Source: JAKACA01 sp049510975 (GTDB lineage: Bacteria > Actinomycetota > Acidimicrobiia > Acidimicrobiales > Bog-793). Taken from it: a DNA stretch of 64,000 nucleotides. Under the pieces are notes generated by a model. It searched no databases and had not been told where the DNA came from. It saw only the letters and a list, made by a program, of their open reading frames with translations. The number at the start of each line of letters is the position of its first letter. Position 1 is the stretch's first letter. Below are positions 1 to 7,894 of the stretch, piece by piece. The stretch spans positions 186,001-250,000 of the forward strand of contig JBEKYM010000007.1 of assembly GCA_049510975.1 (NCBI GenBank), written 5' to 3'. Position numbers and translations under genes: made by a program.

Positions 1-646
1 GGCAGGCGGGGGGTTTCTCTACACGAACCGAGAAACGATCTCCGTCGGTCTCGTACTCTCGCTCCCGTCACTGACGGCGTCGGGCCGCCGGCCCGAGGAG
101 TTGCTTGCCGCCTTCAAGGCCCACCCCGCCATCGCCCCGCTCGTGGCAGGCGCCGATCTCGTCGAGTACGGCGCCCATCTGATCCCCGAAGCCGGAATGT
201 CGATGATGCCGAAGCTCGCCACCGCCGGCATGCTCGTGGCGGGCGACGCCGCCGGCATGTGCCTGGCGTCCGGGCTTTGGCTGGAGGGCGTGAACTTCGC
301 CATCTCCTCGGGAGCCGCCGCTGCCGGCGCCGCCGCCGAGGGTTTGGCGGCGCAAGACCTGAGTGGGCGCCGCCTCGAGGCGGCGTACCGTCGCAGGCTG
401 AAGGAGGGTTTCGTGTTGGCCGATCTGGAGCGCCTGAAGCTCGCTCCCCACCTCGTGCTGTCCGACCGCGTGCAGCACCGCTACCCGCAGTTCGTCTGCG
501 ACATCGTGGAGGAGATCTTCACAGTCTCGAACCCTGCACCCAAGCCGCGCCTGCGTTCGCTCGTCTTCGGCCAGGCCCGCAAAGCCGGCATCCGCTGGCG
601 GGATCTCGTTCGGGACGCCTGGACGTCGTGGCGGATGCTCGGGTGA
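1..646 (+). CDS. FixC-like FAD-dependent oxidoreductase (ETF:quinone oxidoreductase type), C-terminal part
   Basis: Partial gene; the frame is open from base 2 to the TGA at 644-646, so about 214 C-terminal residues are visible and the FAD-binding N-terminus lies outside the window. Near the start it reads GGFLYTNRETISVGL, and at bases 230-259 MLVAGDAAGM followed by EGVNFAISSG. This is the conserved flavin-closing segment of FixC/ETF-QO proteins, in which ETF electrons pass through FAD towards the quinone pool. The FixX-like ferredoxin gene starts 4 bases after the stop and an ETF beta-like gene follows, as in fixABCX-type clusters. The mycofactocin-type genes downstream suggest that this enzyme reoxidises a mycofactocin-linked ETF; that role is inferred. 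Family assignment is confident, the exact partner is not. Confidence 0.85.
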   Translation, partial: AGGGFLYTNRETISVGLVLSLPSLTASGRRPEELLAAFKAHPAIAPLVAGADLVEYGAHLIPEAGMSMMPKLATAGMLVAGDAAGMCLASGLWLEGVNFAISSGAAAAGAAAEGLAAQDLSGRRLEAAYRRRLKEGFVLADLERLKLAPHLVLSDRVQHRYPQFVCDIVEEIFTVSNPAPKPRLRSLVFGQARKAGIRWRDLVRDAWTSWRMLG

Positions 647-650
647 CGTC

Positions 651-950
651 GTGAGCCAACCAGCTCTGCCCGGGGTGTCCTTCGAGGACCGGATGGCGAC
701 GACCGAGTTTCGCGTCGCTCCCGGCGCCCACATCGTCGTCGACGGTGATTCGTGCCGCGGGTGCACGACGCGGGAGTGCGTGAGCGCATGCCCTGCCGGC
801 CTGTTCGTGCCGATCTCCGATGGCGGGATCCTCTTCAACTACGAGCAGTGTTTCGAGTGCGGTACCTGCTACATGGTGTGCAACACGCAGGGCGCCATCA
901 CCTGGCGCTATCCGGAGGGTGGCGCCGGCGTCGTCTACCGCCACACGTGA
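651..950 (+). CDS. FixX-like ferredoxin, two [4Fe-4S] clusters
   Basis: Ferredoxin-like protein of 99 residues with a GTG start 4 bases after the fixC-like stop. Two cysteine sets are visible around residues 35-48 and 66-78: C-x2-C-x4-C-x3-CP and C-x2-C-x2-C-x3-C. FixX proteins act with FixC and carry electrons between ETF flavin and quinone. Usual FixX proteins are about 95-100 residues, so this one looks complete. Its stop overlaps the start of the next gene (GTGA at 947-950), which indicates translational coupling with the ETF beta-like protein. Regulation is probably shared with the upstream FixC-like gene. The family is clear; the physiological electron donor is inferred from context. 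Confidence 0.88.
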   Translation: MSQPALPGVSFEDRMATTEFRVAPGAHIVVDGDSCRGCTTRECVSACPAGLFVPISDGGILFNYEQCFECGTCYMVCNTQGAITWRYPEGGAGVVYRHT

Positions 951-2035
951 GTGGGGTGTCGGTGCCACCGCTCGTCGTCGCCTGCATGAAGCTCGTCGAG
1001 CGGCGCGCCGGAGTCGATCCGCTCTCCGGCATGGCCATCGACGACCCGGCGTCGGCCGGTCCCTCGCCGGCGGACGAGGCGGCGCTCGAGCTCGCCCTCC
1101 GGATCGCCGAAACGACGGGCAGCGAAGTCGTGGCGATCTCGGCGGGTGGCGCCGGCGCCGACGAGATGCTGCGCGCCTCGGTAGCTGCCGGAGCGGACCG
1201 AGCGATTCGAGTGGCAAGCCGCGGCGACGAACCGAGCGACGTCGTGGCGGCTGCCCTCGCCTCGGTCGTGCGGGCGGAGCTGGCAGCACAGGCGTGGCCT
1301 TTGCCGGCGGTCGTCGGCGCTCTCCCGATCGTCGTGTGCTGTGGCGACGCCAGCCTGGACCGGGGGAGCGGCTCGGTGCCGGCGTTTCTCGCGGCCGAGC
1401 TCGGCGCGGCCCAAGCCCTCGGGCTCGTCAGGGCGACGGTCCGCCCGGGCGGAGATTCCGGCACCGGGCCGGAGCAGTCACGGGATGCGGCGAGCGCGCA
1501 GCTGGAGCTCAAGGTGGAGCGCCGTCTCGATGGCGGACGTCGCGAGCGTCTGCTGCTCCGGCCGCCCTGCGTGCTCTCGGTGGAAGCGGTGTCGGCACGC
1601 CTGCGACGGGCCTCCCTGGGCGGGGTCCTCGCTGCCCGGGCGGCCGAGGTGGCCGTCCACGACTTCGAAACGCCGCCCGGCACCGCCTTCCGCGTACAAG
1701 TCACCGGCGTGCAGCCGTACCGGCCGCGGACACGAGTCGTACCACCCCCGCCGGCCGGCCTCGGCCCGCGGGGCCGCATCGCCGCGCTGACGGGAGCGCT
1801 GCACGAGCGGCCCGCCGCCCGAACGCTCGTGCTCGGAGCTGAGGCAGCCGCCGACGAGTTGTTGTCGACGATGGCCGAATGGGGCGAGCTCCCTGCCGAT
1901 CTCCGTTCCAGGCTGGCGATGTCGCAGGAACTTGCGGGCGAAGGCGGTCCCGCCATGGCGGAGGACACGGGCGACATCGCCGGCGAGCCGCTTCCGGCGC
2001 GGCCGGAGGTTCACGACGAGACGGAGGTGCCATGA
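947..2035 (+). CDS. Electron transfer flavoprotein beta-like subunit, mycofactocin-cluster type
   Basis: Encodes 362 residues from the GTG at 947, which overlaps the ferredoxin stop; GTGs at 956 and 962 are alternative starts. The N-terminus (PPLVVACMKLVERR) resembles the first strand of EtfB/FixA, and residues of the form ADEAALELALRIAE and AGADRAIRV match the EtfB nucleotide-binding fold. Ordinary EtfB is about 250-280 residues, so this protein has an extra C-terminal region of about 100 residues, acidic near its end. No ETF alpha gene follows; the next gene overlaps by four bases (ATGA) and is a short-chain dehydrogenase. An alpha subunit would have to lie upstream of base 1 or elsewhere. 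The EtfB-type fold is likely; the link to mycofactocin is inferred from neighbours and my memory of ETF subunits annotated near mft genes. Confidence 0.7.
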   Translation: MSGVSVPPLVVACMKLVERRAGVDPLSGMAIDDPASAGPSPADEAALELALRIAETTGSEVVAISAGGAGADEMLRASVAAGADRAIRVASRGDEPSDVVAAALASVVRAELAAQAWPLPAVVGALPIVVCCGDASLDRGSGSVPAFLAAELGAAQALGLVRATVRPGGDSGTGPEQSRDAASAQLELKVERRLDGGRRERLLLRPPCVLSVEAVSARLRRASLGGVLAARAAEVAVHDFETPPGTAFRVQVTGVQPYRPRTRVVPPPPAGLGPRGRIAALTGALHERPAARTLVLGAEAAADELLSTMAEWGELPADLRSRLAMSQELAGEGGPAMAEDTGDIAGEPLPARPEVHDETEVP

Positions 2036-2910
2036 GCAACGACCCAATTCCGGCCCTCGACATCGCCCCGCTCGTCGAGGGCGAGGAAGCCGGCGAGGGC
2101 ATAGACAGCGGCGCCGAGGGGGCTGCCGGCCGCGTGGCCGTCGTGACCGGCGCCGCCCGCGGGATCGGAGCCGAAGTTGCCGCCGGCTTGGCTCGTGCGG
2201 GGTGGCAGTTGGTCCTTGTCGACTCGTGTGCCGACGATTCCGCTGTCGACTACGGGCTCGCCACGCAGGCCGAGTTCGCAGCTGCGGTGGCGAGGTGCGG
2301 CCCCGATGCTGTCGGGCACATCGCCGATGTCCGCGATCAGGACGGCCTCGCCGTCGCCGTCGCCCTCGCCACGGAGCGCTTCGGCGGTCTCGATGCCGCC
2401 GTTGCCGTCGCCGGCATGATCGGAGGCGGCCGGCCGGCTTGGGAGACGACCGACGACCTCTGGTCGGCGATGGTTGACGTCAACCTCGCCGGCGTCTGGC
2501 GCCTAGCCCGGGCGGCGGTGCCGGCGATGTTGAGGAGGCCGGCGCCGAGGCAGGGACGTTTTGTCGCCGTTGCCTCTGCCGGCGCGATCGTGGGCCTCCC
2601 GCTGCTGAGCGCATATGTGGCGGCAAAACACGGCGTCGTCGGCCTCACCCGCAGCCTCGCCGCCGAGCTCGGGCCGGAAGGGATCACCGCCAACGTCGTG
2701 GCCCCGGGCTCGACCCGCACGGCCGCCCTCACGGCGAGCGCGGCGATCTACGGTCTCGACAGCCCCGAGGAGTTCAGCGTCCACCACCTGGAACCCCGCC
2801 TGCTCGACCCGGGCGAGGTGGCCGCTGCCGTGGTGTGGCTCTGCAGCCTCGGCGCCAGCGGCGTGACCGGGGCGGTGCTCCCGGTCGATGCCGGCATGAC
2901 CGCACGCTGA
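2032..2910 (+). CDS. Mycofactocin-coupled short-chain dehydrogenase/reductase
   Basis: SDR protein of 292 residues starting at the ATG that overlaps the previous stop. After a 33-residue acidic leader comes the Rossmann motif VVTGAARGIG, then an unusual insert with CADDSAVDYGLAT before the next strand. That insert is typical of SDRs that hold NAD tightly and pass electrons to mycofactocin. The catalytic set is visible as a serine in VASAGAIVG and the YVAAK Tyr-x3-Lys. The C-terminal GAVLPVDAGMT is normal for the family. It oxidises a small alcohol to a carbonyl compound; the substrate cannot be read from sequence. It sits between the ETF/Fix genes and an NDMA-dependent alcohol dehydrogenase, which supports the mycofactocin assignment. 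Confidence 0.87.
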   Translation: MSNDPIPALDIAPLVEGEEAGEGIDSGAEGAAGRVAVVTGAARGIGAEVAAGLARAGWQLVLVDSCADDSAVDYGLATQAEFAAAVARCGPDAVGHIADVRDQDGLAVAVALATERFGGLDAAVAVAGMIGGGRPAWETTDDLWSAMVDVNLAGVWRLARAAVPAMLRRPAPRQGRFVAVASAGAIVGLPLLSAYVAAKHGVVGLTRSLAAELGPEGITANVVAPGSTRTAALTASAAIYGLDSPEEFSVHHLEPRLLDPGEVAAAVVWLCSLGASGVTGAVLPVDAGMTAR

Positions 2911-2949
2911 GGGGCACGCCGGGGGGCCGAGCCAAGCGGCCCCGGGTGG

Positions 2950-2955
2950 TACCGT
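2950..2955 (+). promoter_or_regulatory. Putative -10 hexamer upstream of the alcohol dehydrogenase
   Basis: TACCGT lies in the 112-base gap between the SDR and the alcohol dehydrogenase. It matches the TAnnnT hexamers found before many other starts in this window. Initiation about 7 bases downstream would give a leader of roughly 60 bases. No convincing -35 element is visible. Confidence 0.35.
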
Positions 2956-3022
2956 CGCCCGCACAGGACCAGACGTGGCTGCGAGCCGACGCAGCCCGGT
3001 TCGTTCGACGAAGGAGCACGTA

Positions 3023-4135
3023 GTGCAGGCCAAAGCCGCCGTCTTGTGGGGACTGAACGAGGACTGGCGCGTCCAGGACGTCGAGCTTGACGCCCCGGAG
3101 CCCGAAGAGGTCCTCGTGCGCATGGCCGCCGCCGGCTTGTGTCACTCCGACGAGCACATCGTCACCGGCGACATCCCGATGGCCCTGCCAGGCGTTGGCG
3201 GACACGAGGGCGCCGGCGTCGTGGAGGCGGTCGGCAGCCGCGTCACGAGCGTGCAGCCCGGCGACCACGTCGTGATGAGCTTCATCCCGAGCTGCGGCAA
3301 GTGCCGTCCCTGTGCCAGCGGCCATCAGAACCTCTGCGACCTCGGCCAGTACCTCATGCTCGGCACGCCGATCGCCAACGGCCTGCACCGCATGCATGCC
3401 GACGGCCAAGGCCTCGCGCCCATGTCGCTGGTCGGCTGTTTCGCTTCCCACCAGGTGCTGCACGAGGCCTCGGTGATCAAGATCGACTCCGACATCCCCC
3501 TCGACAAGGCGGCGCTCGTGAGCTGCGGTGTGGCGACGGGTTGGGGTTCGGCCGTGCACACCGCCCGGGTGGCGCCGGGAGACGTCGTCGTGGTCGTCGG
3601 CGTGGGTGGTATCGGCTCGAACGCCGTGCAGGGCGCCAAGATCGCCGGCGCACGCTGGATCGTGGCGGTCGACCCCGTCGAGCTCAAGCGCGAGAGCGCC
3701 AAGCGGTTCGGTGCGACCCACACGGCCAAGGACGTCTTCGAGGCCTACTCCCTCGTGAACGACATGACGCAGGGCCAACTGGCGGACTCGGCAATCATCA
3801 CGACGGGCGTGGCCTACGGCGACCTGCTCGGCTCGACGATGTCGCTCGTGCGCAAGGGTGGCGCCGTCGTCGTCACGGCCATCGCCCCGTTCGCCCAGTC
3901 GCAGGTGAACCTGTCGCTCTTCGAGCTGACGCTCTGGCAGAAGGAGGTCCGGGGATCGCTCTTCGGCGGCGGCAACCCCCGCGTGGACATCCCCAAGATC
4001 CTGTCGCTGTACCGCGAAGGCAGTGTCCTGCTCGATGAGCTGATCACGAAGACCTACTCCCTCGATGAGATCAACGAGGGCTACCAGGACATGCGTGACG
4101 GCAAGAACGTGCGAGGCGTCGTCGTCTTCGACTGA
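3023..4135 (+). CDS. NDMA-dependent (mycofactocin-linked) zinc alcohol dehydrogenase
   Basis: Zinc-dependent medium-chain alcohol dehydrogenase of 370 residues. The GTG at 3023 is chosen because AAGGAG lies six bases upstream (3011-3016); the product then begins MQAKAAVLWG, as usual for the family. Catalytic zinc ligands appear in GLCHSDEHIVTGD and GGHEGAGVV, structural zinc cysteines in SCGKCRPCASGHQNLC, and the nucleotide-binding loop in VVVVGVGGIGSNAVQG. The LFGGGNPRVDIPK segment is characteristic of the subgroup whose NAD(H) stays bound and whose electrons leave through mycofactocin (NDMA in vitro). It sits between a mycofactocin-type SDR and mftF. The substrate is probably a primary alcohol, but cannot be named. 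Confidence 0.88.
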   Translation: MQAKAAVLWGLNEDWRVQDVELDAPEPEEVLVRMAAAGLCHSDEHIVTGDIPMALPGVGGHEGAGVVEAVGSRVTSVQPGDHVVMSFIPSCGKCRPCASGHQNLCDLGQYLMLGTPIANGLHRMHADGQGLAPMSLVGCFASHQVLHEASVIKIDSDIPLDKAALVSCGVATGWGSAVHTARVAPGDVVVVVGVGGIGSNAVQGAKIAGARWIVAVDPVELKRESAKRFGATHTAKDVFEAYSLVNDMTQGQLADSAIITTGVAYGDLLGSTMSLVRKGGAVVVTAIAPFAQSQVNLSLFELTLWQKEVRGSLFGGGNPRVDIPKILSLYREGSVLLDELITKTYSLDEINEGYQDMRDGKNVRGVVVFD

Positions 4136-5690
4136 CGGGCAGGAGCCGTCTGTCCTTCCGGGGGCCCACCTGCTCGACCGGCGCGTCCGCCGGCTCGGGC
4201 GGTCGGGCGAGGTGCTGCTCGGGGGTGAGCCGTTTCGCTTGCTGCGGCTCAGCCTGAACGGTGCGCAGGTGCTCGACGAGCTCTGCCGCGGTCATGCGCC
4301 CGGCGGGGCTGCCGCCGAGGCGATGGTGGGGCGCCTCGTTGCGGCGGGTTTCTTACATCCCCTGCCGCCGGCCAGACCGGTGCTGTCGGCGGAGGTTGCC
4401 GTCGTCGTGCCAGTGCGTGACGACGAAACCGGCGCCGCTCGCTTGTTGGCGCGCCTGCGCCGCACCATGGACGGCAGCATCGTCGTCGTCGACGATGGCT
4501 CGGCGGCGGCGAGTGCCGCCTGCCTGGCAAGGTCGGTGTCGGAGGCCGGCGCCGCCCTCGTCCGCCGAACCCGCTCGAACGGCCCCGCCTCGGCCCGAAA
4601 CGCCGCCCGTTCCCTCATCGACACACCTCTCGTCGCCTTCCTCGACGCCGATGTCCTCCCCGAAACGGGCTGGCTCGACCGGCTCCTCGGTCATTTCGAG
4701 GACGCCGCGATCGGGGCGGTGGCGCCGCGGGTGGCGGCCGGTCCCGCCGATGCCGGCGGCGGCCGTTGCTTGGCTGCGTACGAGTCGCTGAGCTCGCCGC
4801 TCGATCTCGGCCCGGAGCCCGGCATCGTCGGTTCCCACCGCCGCATCTCCTACGTGCCTTCGGCGGCGCTCGTATGCCGGCGGGAGGCTCTCGACGCCAT
4901 CGGGTGGTTCGACGACGAGCTGACGGTCGGGGAGGACGTCGACTTGTGCCGGCGCCTCGAGCGGGAGGGATGGCTCGTTCGCTACGAACCCCGCTCGGTG
5001 GTCCTCCACGATGTCCGACCCGACCTGCTGTCGTTCCTGCGCCAGCGTTTCCGCTACGGGACGTCGGCGGCGGCCCTGGATCGGCGGCACGCCGGATCCG
5101 TGACGCCCTTCGAGGGGAACTGGTGGGCGGTGGCGGCTGTCCTCGTTGCCGGACTCGGACTCGGCCGCCGGCACCGGCGCCGGCGCCGCCTGGCGGCCGT
5201 GCTCTGGCTGGCGCTGACCGGCGTGCCGGCCGCCTCGCTGCGGTCCAAGCTGAGCAAGCTCGGCGCCGACCATGCCTCGGCCGCCGGCGCCGCAGCCGCC
5301 GTCCGTGCACAGGCGTGGACGGCGGCGGGTCTGGCGACGGCCGCCCGACGGGTGTGGTGGCCGCCGGCCGTTGCCGCCGCCGTCCTCGTGCCCCGGCTTC
5401 GACGACCGGTCGGCTGTGTCTTGGCAGCGTCCGAGCTCGGTGGGCGTTTGCCGCGGTGGTGGCAGGCGCGCCGGGGGGCTTCGCGGGGCTCGGATGTGGC
5501 CGAATTAGCGGGTTTCGGAACGGTGGTCGGCTGTGGGACCCTCGACGACCTCGCCTACGGCAGCGGCGTCTGGGCGGGCTGCGCGCGCGAGCGAAGCCTA
5601 CGCGCCGTGATGCCGCACGTGGTGATGCCCAAGCGGACGCCTCAGCGCCGGAACGACTCGCCCTCGAGCCCGTCGAGCCGCTCCCGCTGA
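4095..5690 (+). CDS. mftF: Mycofactocin glycosyltransferase MftF
   Basis: Family 2 glycosyltransferase that adds a glucose chain to the mycofactocin redox cofactor. Visible features are the N-terminal block VLLGGEPFRLLRLSLNGAQV typical of MftF, a GT2 core with VVVPVRDDE, VVVDDGS and FLDADVLPE (the metal-binding acidic motif), ELTVGEDVDLCRRLEREGW, hydrophobic segments near the C-terminus, and LDDLAYGSGVWAG near the end. No ATG, GTG or TTG lies between the dehydrogenase stop (4133-4135) and the conserved region, so the start must overlap the upstream gene. GTG 4095 is used here; ATG 4065 or a non-standard codon are alternatives. The 3' end overlaps convergent menE by 49 bases. The peptide-precursor and maturase genes (mftA-E) are not in the window. 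Confidence 0.82.
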   Translation: MTARTCEASSSSTDGQEPSVLPGAHLLDRRVRRLGRSGEVLLGGEPFRLLRLSLNGAQVLDELCRGHAPGGAAAEAMVGRLVAAGFLHPLPPARPVLSAEVAVVVPVRDDETGAARLLARLRRTMDGSIVVVDDGSAAASAACLARSVSEAGAALVRRTRSNGPASARNAARSLIDTPLVAFLDADVLPETGWLDRLLGHFEDAAIGAVAPRVAAGPADAGGGRCLAAYESLSSPLDLGPEPGIVGSHRRISYVPSAALVCRREALDAIGWFDDELTVGEDVDLCRRLEREGWLVRYEPRSVVLHDVRPDLLSFLRQRFRYGTSAAALDRRHAGSVTPFEGNWWAVAAVLVAGLGLGRRHRRRRRLAAVLWLALTGVPAASLRSKLSKLGADHASAAGAAAAVRAQAWTAAGLATAARRVWWPPAVAAAVLVPRLRRPVGCVLAASELGGRLPRWWQARRGASRGSDVAELAGFGTVVGCGTLDDLAYGSGVWAGCARERSLRAVMPHVVMPKRTPQRRNDSPSSPSSRSR

Positions 5691-6796
5691 ACCTTGCCGA
5701 TGGCCGTGCGAGGCAGGGAATCGACGAGGACGAGCTGTCGAGGCGCCGCGTACCCGGCGATCTCGTTGCTGACGAGCTCGCGAAACTCCTGCAGCAACGG
5801 CTCAGGCGACCTGCCCGCCGGCTCGTGGGCGACGACGTAGGCGACGACGCGCTCGCCCCACTCCGGGTCGGGCACGCCGGCGACGGCCACTTCCCGGACG
5901 GCGGGGTGGCGAGCGATGACGACCTCGACGGCCGATGGCCAGACGTTCTCGCCCCCGCTGATGATCATCTCGCTCAAGCGCCCGAACACCTGCAGGCTCC
6001 CGTCCGGTCGTAGCTCGCCGGCGTCCCCGGTGGCCAGCCAGCCGTCGCCACCTTTCGGGTCCCGCCCGTCGCGGTAGCAGCGCAGCAGCATCGGCCCGCG
6101 CACCTGGATCTCGCCGGCGACGACCCGGCACTCGACCCCGTCGAGCGGGCGCCCGTCGTAGACGAGACCGCTCCCCGTCTCGGTCATGCCGTAGGTCGTC
6201 ACGACGTTGGGCGGCAGGTCGGCGGGCGGCGCCTGACCGCCGAGGACGATCCGGCGGAAGCGTGCCACCACGTCCGGATTCAGCCGGCGCAGTGCCGTGG
6301 GCACGAGGGACGTCAGGGTGGCGCCGCCCTCGAGCGCCCGCGCCGCCCCCTCCGCCGAGAAACCCTCCACGACGTCACAGCCCACGCCCTCCACCAGGGA
6401 CCTCGTCACGACCGAGAGGCCGCCGACGTGGGAGAGGGGCAGGCACGCCCACCAGGCGTCGCGCTGAGGATCGACGCTCAGGCGCCGGCTCGTGGCGCGA
6501 GCCGAGGCGACGACCGCTTCGTGAGTGAGCACGACGCCCTTCGGCTCGCCGGTCGTCCCGCTCGTGGCGACGACGAGGGCGTCTCCGGCCTCGGTGGGCC
6601 AGGCGGAGTCGAGCGCCACGGTGCCGTCCACGTCGATGCACGAGGCCGGCCCGGTTGCCTCGAACAGCCGCCGGCGGGCCGGCGGGGCCAGGCGCAGGTC
6701 GACCGGGAGCACGGCGTCGCCGGCGTCCCAGGCTCGCCGGAGCTGCTCGACGAACGCCGGACCTCCCGGGAGGGCGATGGCGATCAAGCGCGGCAT
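5642..6796 (-). CDS. menE: O-succinylbenzoate-CoA ligase
   Basis: Adenylate-forming enzyme of 384 residues that activates o-succinylbenzoate to its CoA thioester in menaquinone synthesis. The start is the ATG at 6796, giving MPRLIAIALPGG. The family signatures are all visible: the phosphate-binding loop VVATSGTTGEPKGVVLTHEA, the TTYGMTETGSG adenine loop, the GWLATGDAGEL Asp motif, the hinge region FGRLSEMIISGGENVWP and the catalytic lysine near the C-terminus in PRTAIGKVQRERL. The length is short for the superfamily but normal for actinobacterial MenE. It runs towards mftF and is divergent from menB, with the other men genes (menA, menH, menD) just downstream of menB. The men context separates it from general acyl-CoA synthetases. 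Confidence 0.88.
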   Translation of the reverse strand: MPRLIAIALPGGPAFVEQLRRAWDAGDAVLPVDLRLAPPARRRLFEATGPASCIDVDGTVALDSAWPTEAGDALVVATSGTTGEPKGVVLTHEAVVASARATSRRLSVDPQRDAWWACLPLSHVGGLSVVTRSLVEGVGCDVVEGFSAEGAARALEGGATLTSLVPTALRRLNPDVVARFRRIVLGGQAPPADLPPNVVTTYGMTETGSGLVYDGRPLDGVECRVVAGEIQVRGPMLLRCYRDGRDPKGGDGWLATGDAGELRPDGSLQVFGRLSEMIISGGENVWPSAVEVVIARHPAVREVAVAGVPDPEWGERVVAYVVAHEPAGRSPEPLLQEFRELVSNEIAGYAAPRQLVLVDSLPRTAIGKVQRERLDGLEGESFRR

Positions 6797-6860
6797 GGGA
6801 CCAGGGTGCCCGAAGCCTGGGTGCCGCCGCCAGCCGCCTCCGCTGTGCCGTGGGCCCGCG

Positions 6861-6907
6861 AGGTGCATGAGGTTGTGTGTCACAGAGCCACGAAACCTCG
6901 AGCACCT
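6861..6907. repeat. 47-base palindromic element, copy 1
   Basis: Imperfect inverted repeat between divergent menE and menB. The arms are AGGTGCATGAGGTT (6861-6874) and AACCTCGAGCACCT (6894-6907), 12 of 14 pairing, around a 19-base centre. A second copy of the same length lies at 54056-54102, after priA, with a centre that matches at 16 of 19 positions. The match in arms, spacing and centre is too close for chance and marks a dispersed intergenic element. Confidence 0.8.
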
Positions 6908-7013
6908 TCCGCCGGCACGAGCATCGGTTGAGCCGGACTGCGGCACCCCCCGTCCCGTCGCCAGCCCGAACCCACCCGCCGGCACCCAACGTGCCAACGG
7001 GGAGCAGCCCCAT

Positions 7014-7019
7014 TAGCCT
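7014..7019 (+). promoter_or_regulatory. Putative -10 hexamer for menB (leaderless type)
   Basis: TAGCCT lies 7 bases before the menB ATG and there is no Shine-Dalgarno sequence. The spacing would place the transcription start at or next to the start codon. Confidence 0.45.
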
Positions 7020-7026
7020 GACCGGC

Positions 7027-7860
7027 ATGCCGGCTGACTGGAAAGAAACGGGCGACTACCAGGACATCCGATACGAGACGGCCGAGGGAATCGCCAAGAT
7101 CACGATCTGCCGGCCCGAGGTGCGCAACGCCTTCCGTCCCCAGACGCTCTTCGAGCTGTCCCGTGCCTTCGAGGTGGCGAGGGACGATCCCGAGGTCGGC
7201 GTCATCATCCTGACCGGGGAAGGGCCGCTGGCGTTCTGCTCGGGCGGCGATCAGCGCATCCGCGGAGACGACGGCTACATCGGTGACGACGCGGTCGCTC
7301 GCCGCGGCATCGGCCGCCTCAACGTCCTCGACTTGCAGATCCAGATCCGTCGCCTCCCGAAGCCGGTCGTCGCCATGGTGGCCGGCTACGCCATCGGCGG
7401 CGGCCACGTCCTCCACCTCGTCTGCGATCTCACGATCGCGGCCGACAACGCTCGTTTCGGCCAGACCGGGCCGAGAGTCGGAAGCTTCGACGGTGGCTTT
7501 GGATCGGGCCTGCTGGCCCGGACGATCGGGGTGAAGCGAGCCAAGGAGATCTGGTTTCTCTGCCGGCAGTACGACGCCGAGCAGGCGCTGGCATGGGGTC
7601 TCGTGAACGCCGTGGTCCCGCTCGACCAGCTGGAAGAAGTCACGGTGGACTGGTGCCGCACGATGAACGAACTGTCGCCCATCGCCCTGCGGATGCTGAA
7701 GGCGGGCTTCAATGCCGCCGACGACGGGCTCGCCGGCGTGCAGCAGCTGGCGGGAGACGCCACGATGCTCTTCTACATGACCGAGGAGGGGCAGGAAGGT
7801 CGCAACGCCTACGTGGAGAAACGGGATCCGGACTTCTCCCGGTTCCCCCGACGACCCTGA
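7027..7860 (+). CDS. menB: 1,4-dihydroxy-2-naphthoyl-CoA synthase
   Basis: Crotonase-family enzyme of 277 residues that closes the second ring of the naphthoquinone by Dieckmann condensation of o-succinylbenzoyl-CoA. The crotonase oxyanion-hole segments FCSGGDQRIRG and AGYAIGGGHVLHLVCD are clear. GSFDGGFGSGLLAR and the following REIWF-like stretch (here KEIWFLCRQYDA) are typical of MenB rather than other crotonases. The C-terminal KRDPDFSRFPR also matches MenB proteins. ATG 7027 is used as start; upstream extensions would run into the palindromic element. It is divergent from menE and 34 bases ahead of menA, so menB-menA probably form a transcription unit. Confidence 0.93.
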   Translation: MPADWKETGDYQDIRYETAEGIAKITICRPEVRNAFRPQTLFELSRAFEVARDDPEVGVIILTGEGPLAFCSGGDQRIRGDDGYIGDDAVARRGIGRLNVLDLQIQIRRLPKPVVAMVAGYAIGGGHVLHLVCDLTIAADNARFGQTGPRVGSFDGGFGSGLLARTIGVKRAKEIWFLCRQYDAEQALAWGLVNAVVPLDQLEEVTVDWCRTMNELSPIALRMLKAGFNAADDGLAGVQQLAGDATMLFYMTEEGQEGRNAYVEKRDPDFSRFPRRP

Positions 7861-7894
7861 ACGGCTCGAGCTGCAACCTCCCTCCGGTGCGGCG

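Noticed and set aside
6861..6907. Insertion-sequence end or transposon scar
   Set aside because: The element is a single short palindrome with no transposase gene or target duplication visible at either copy.
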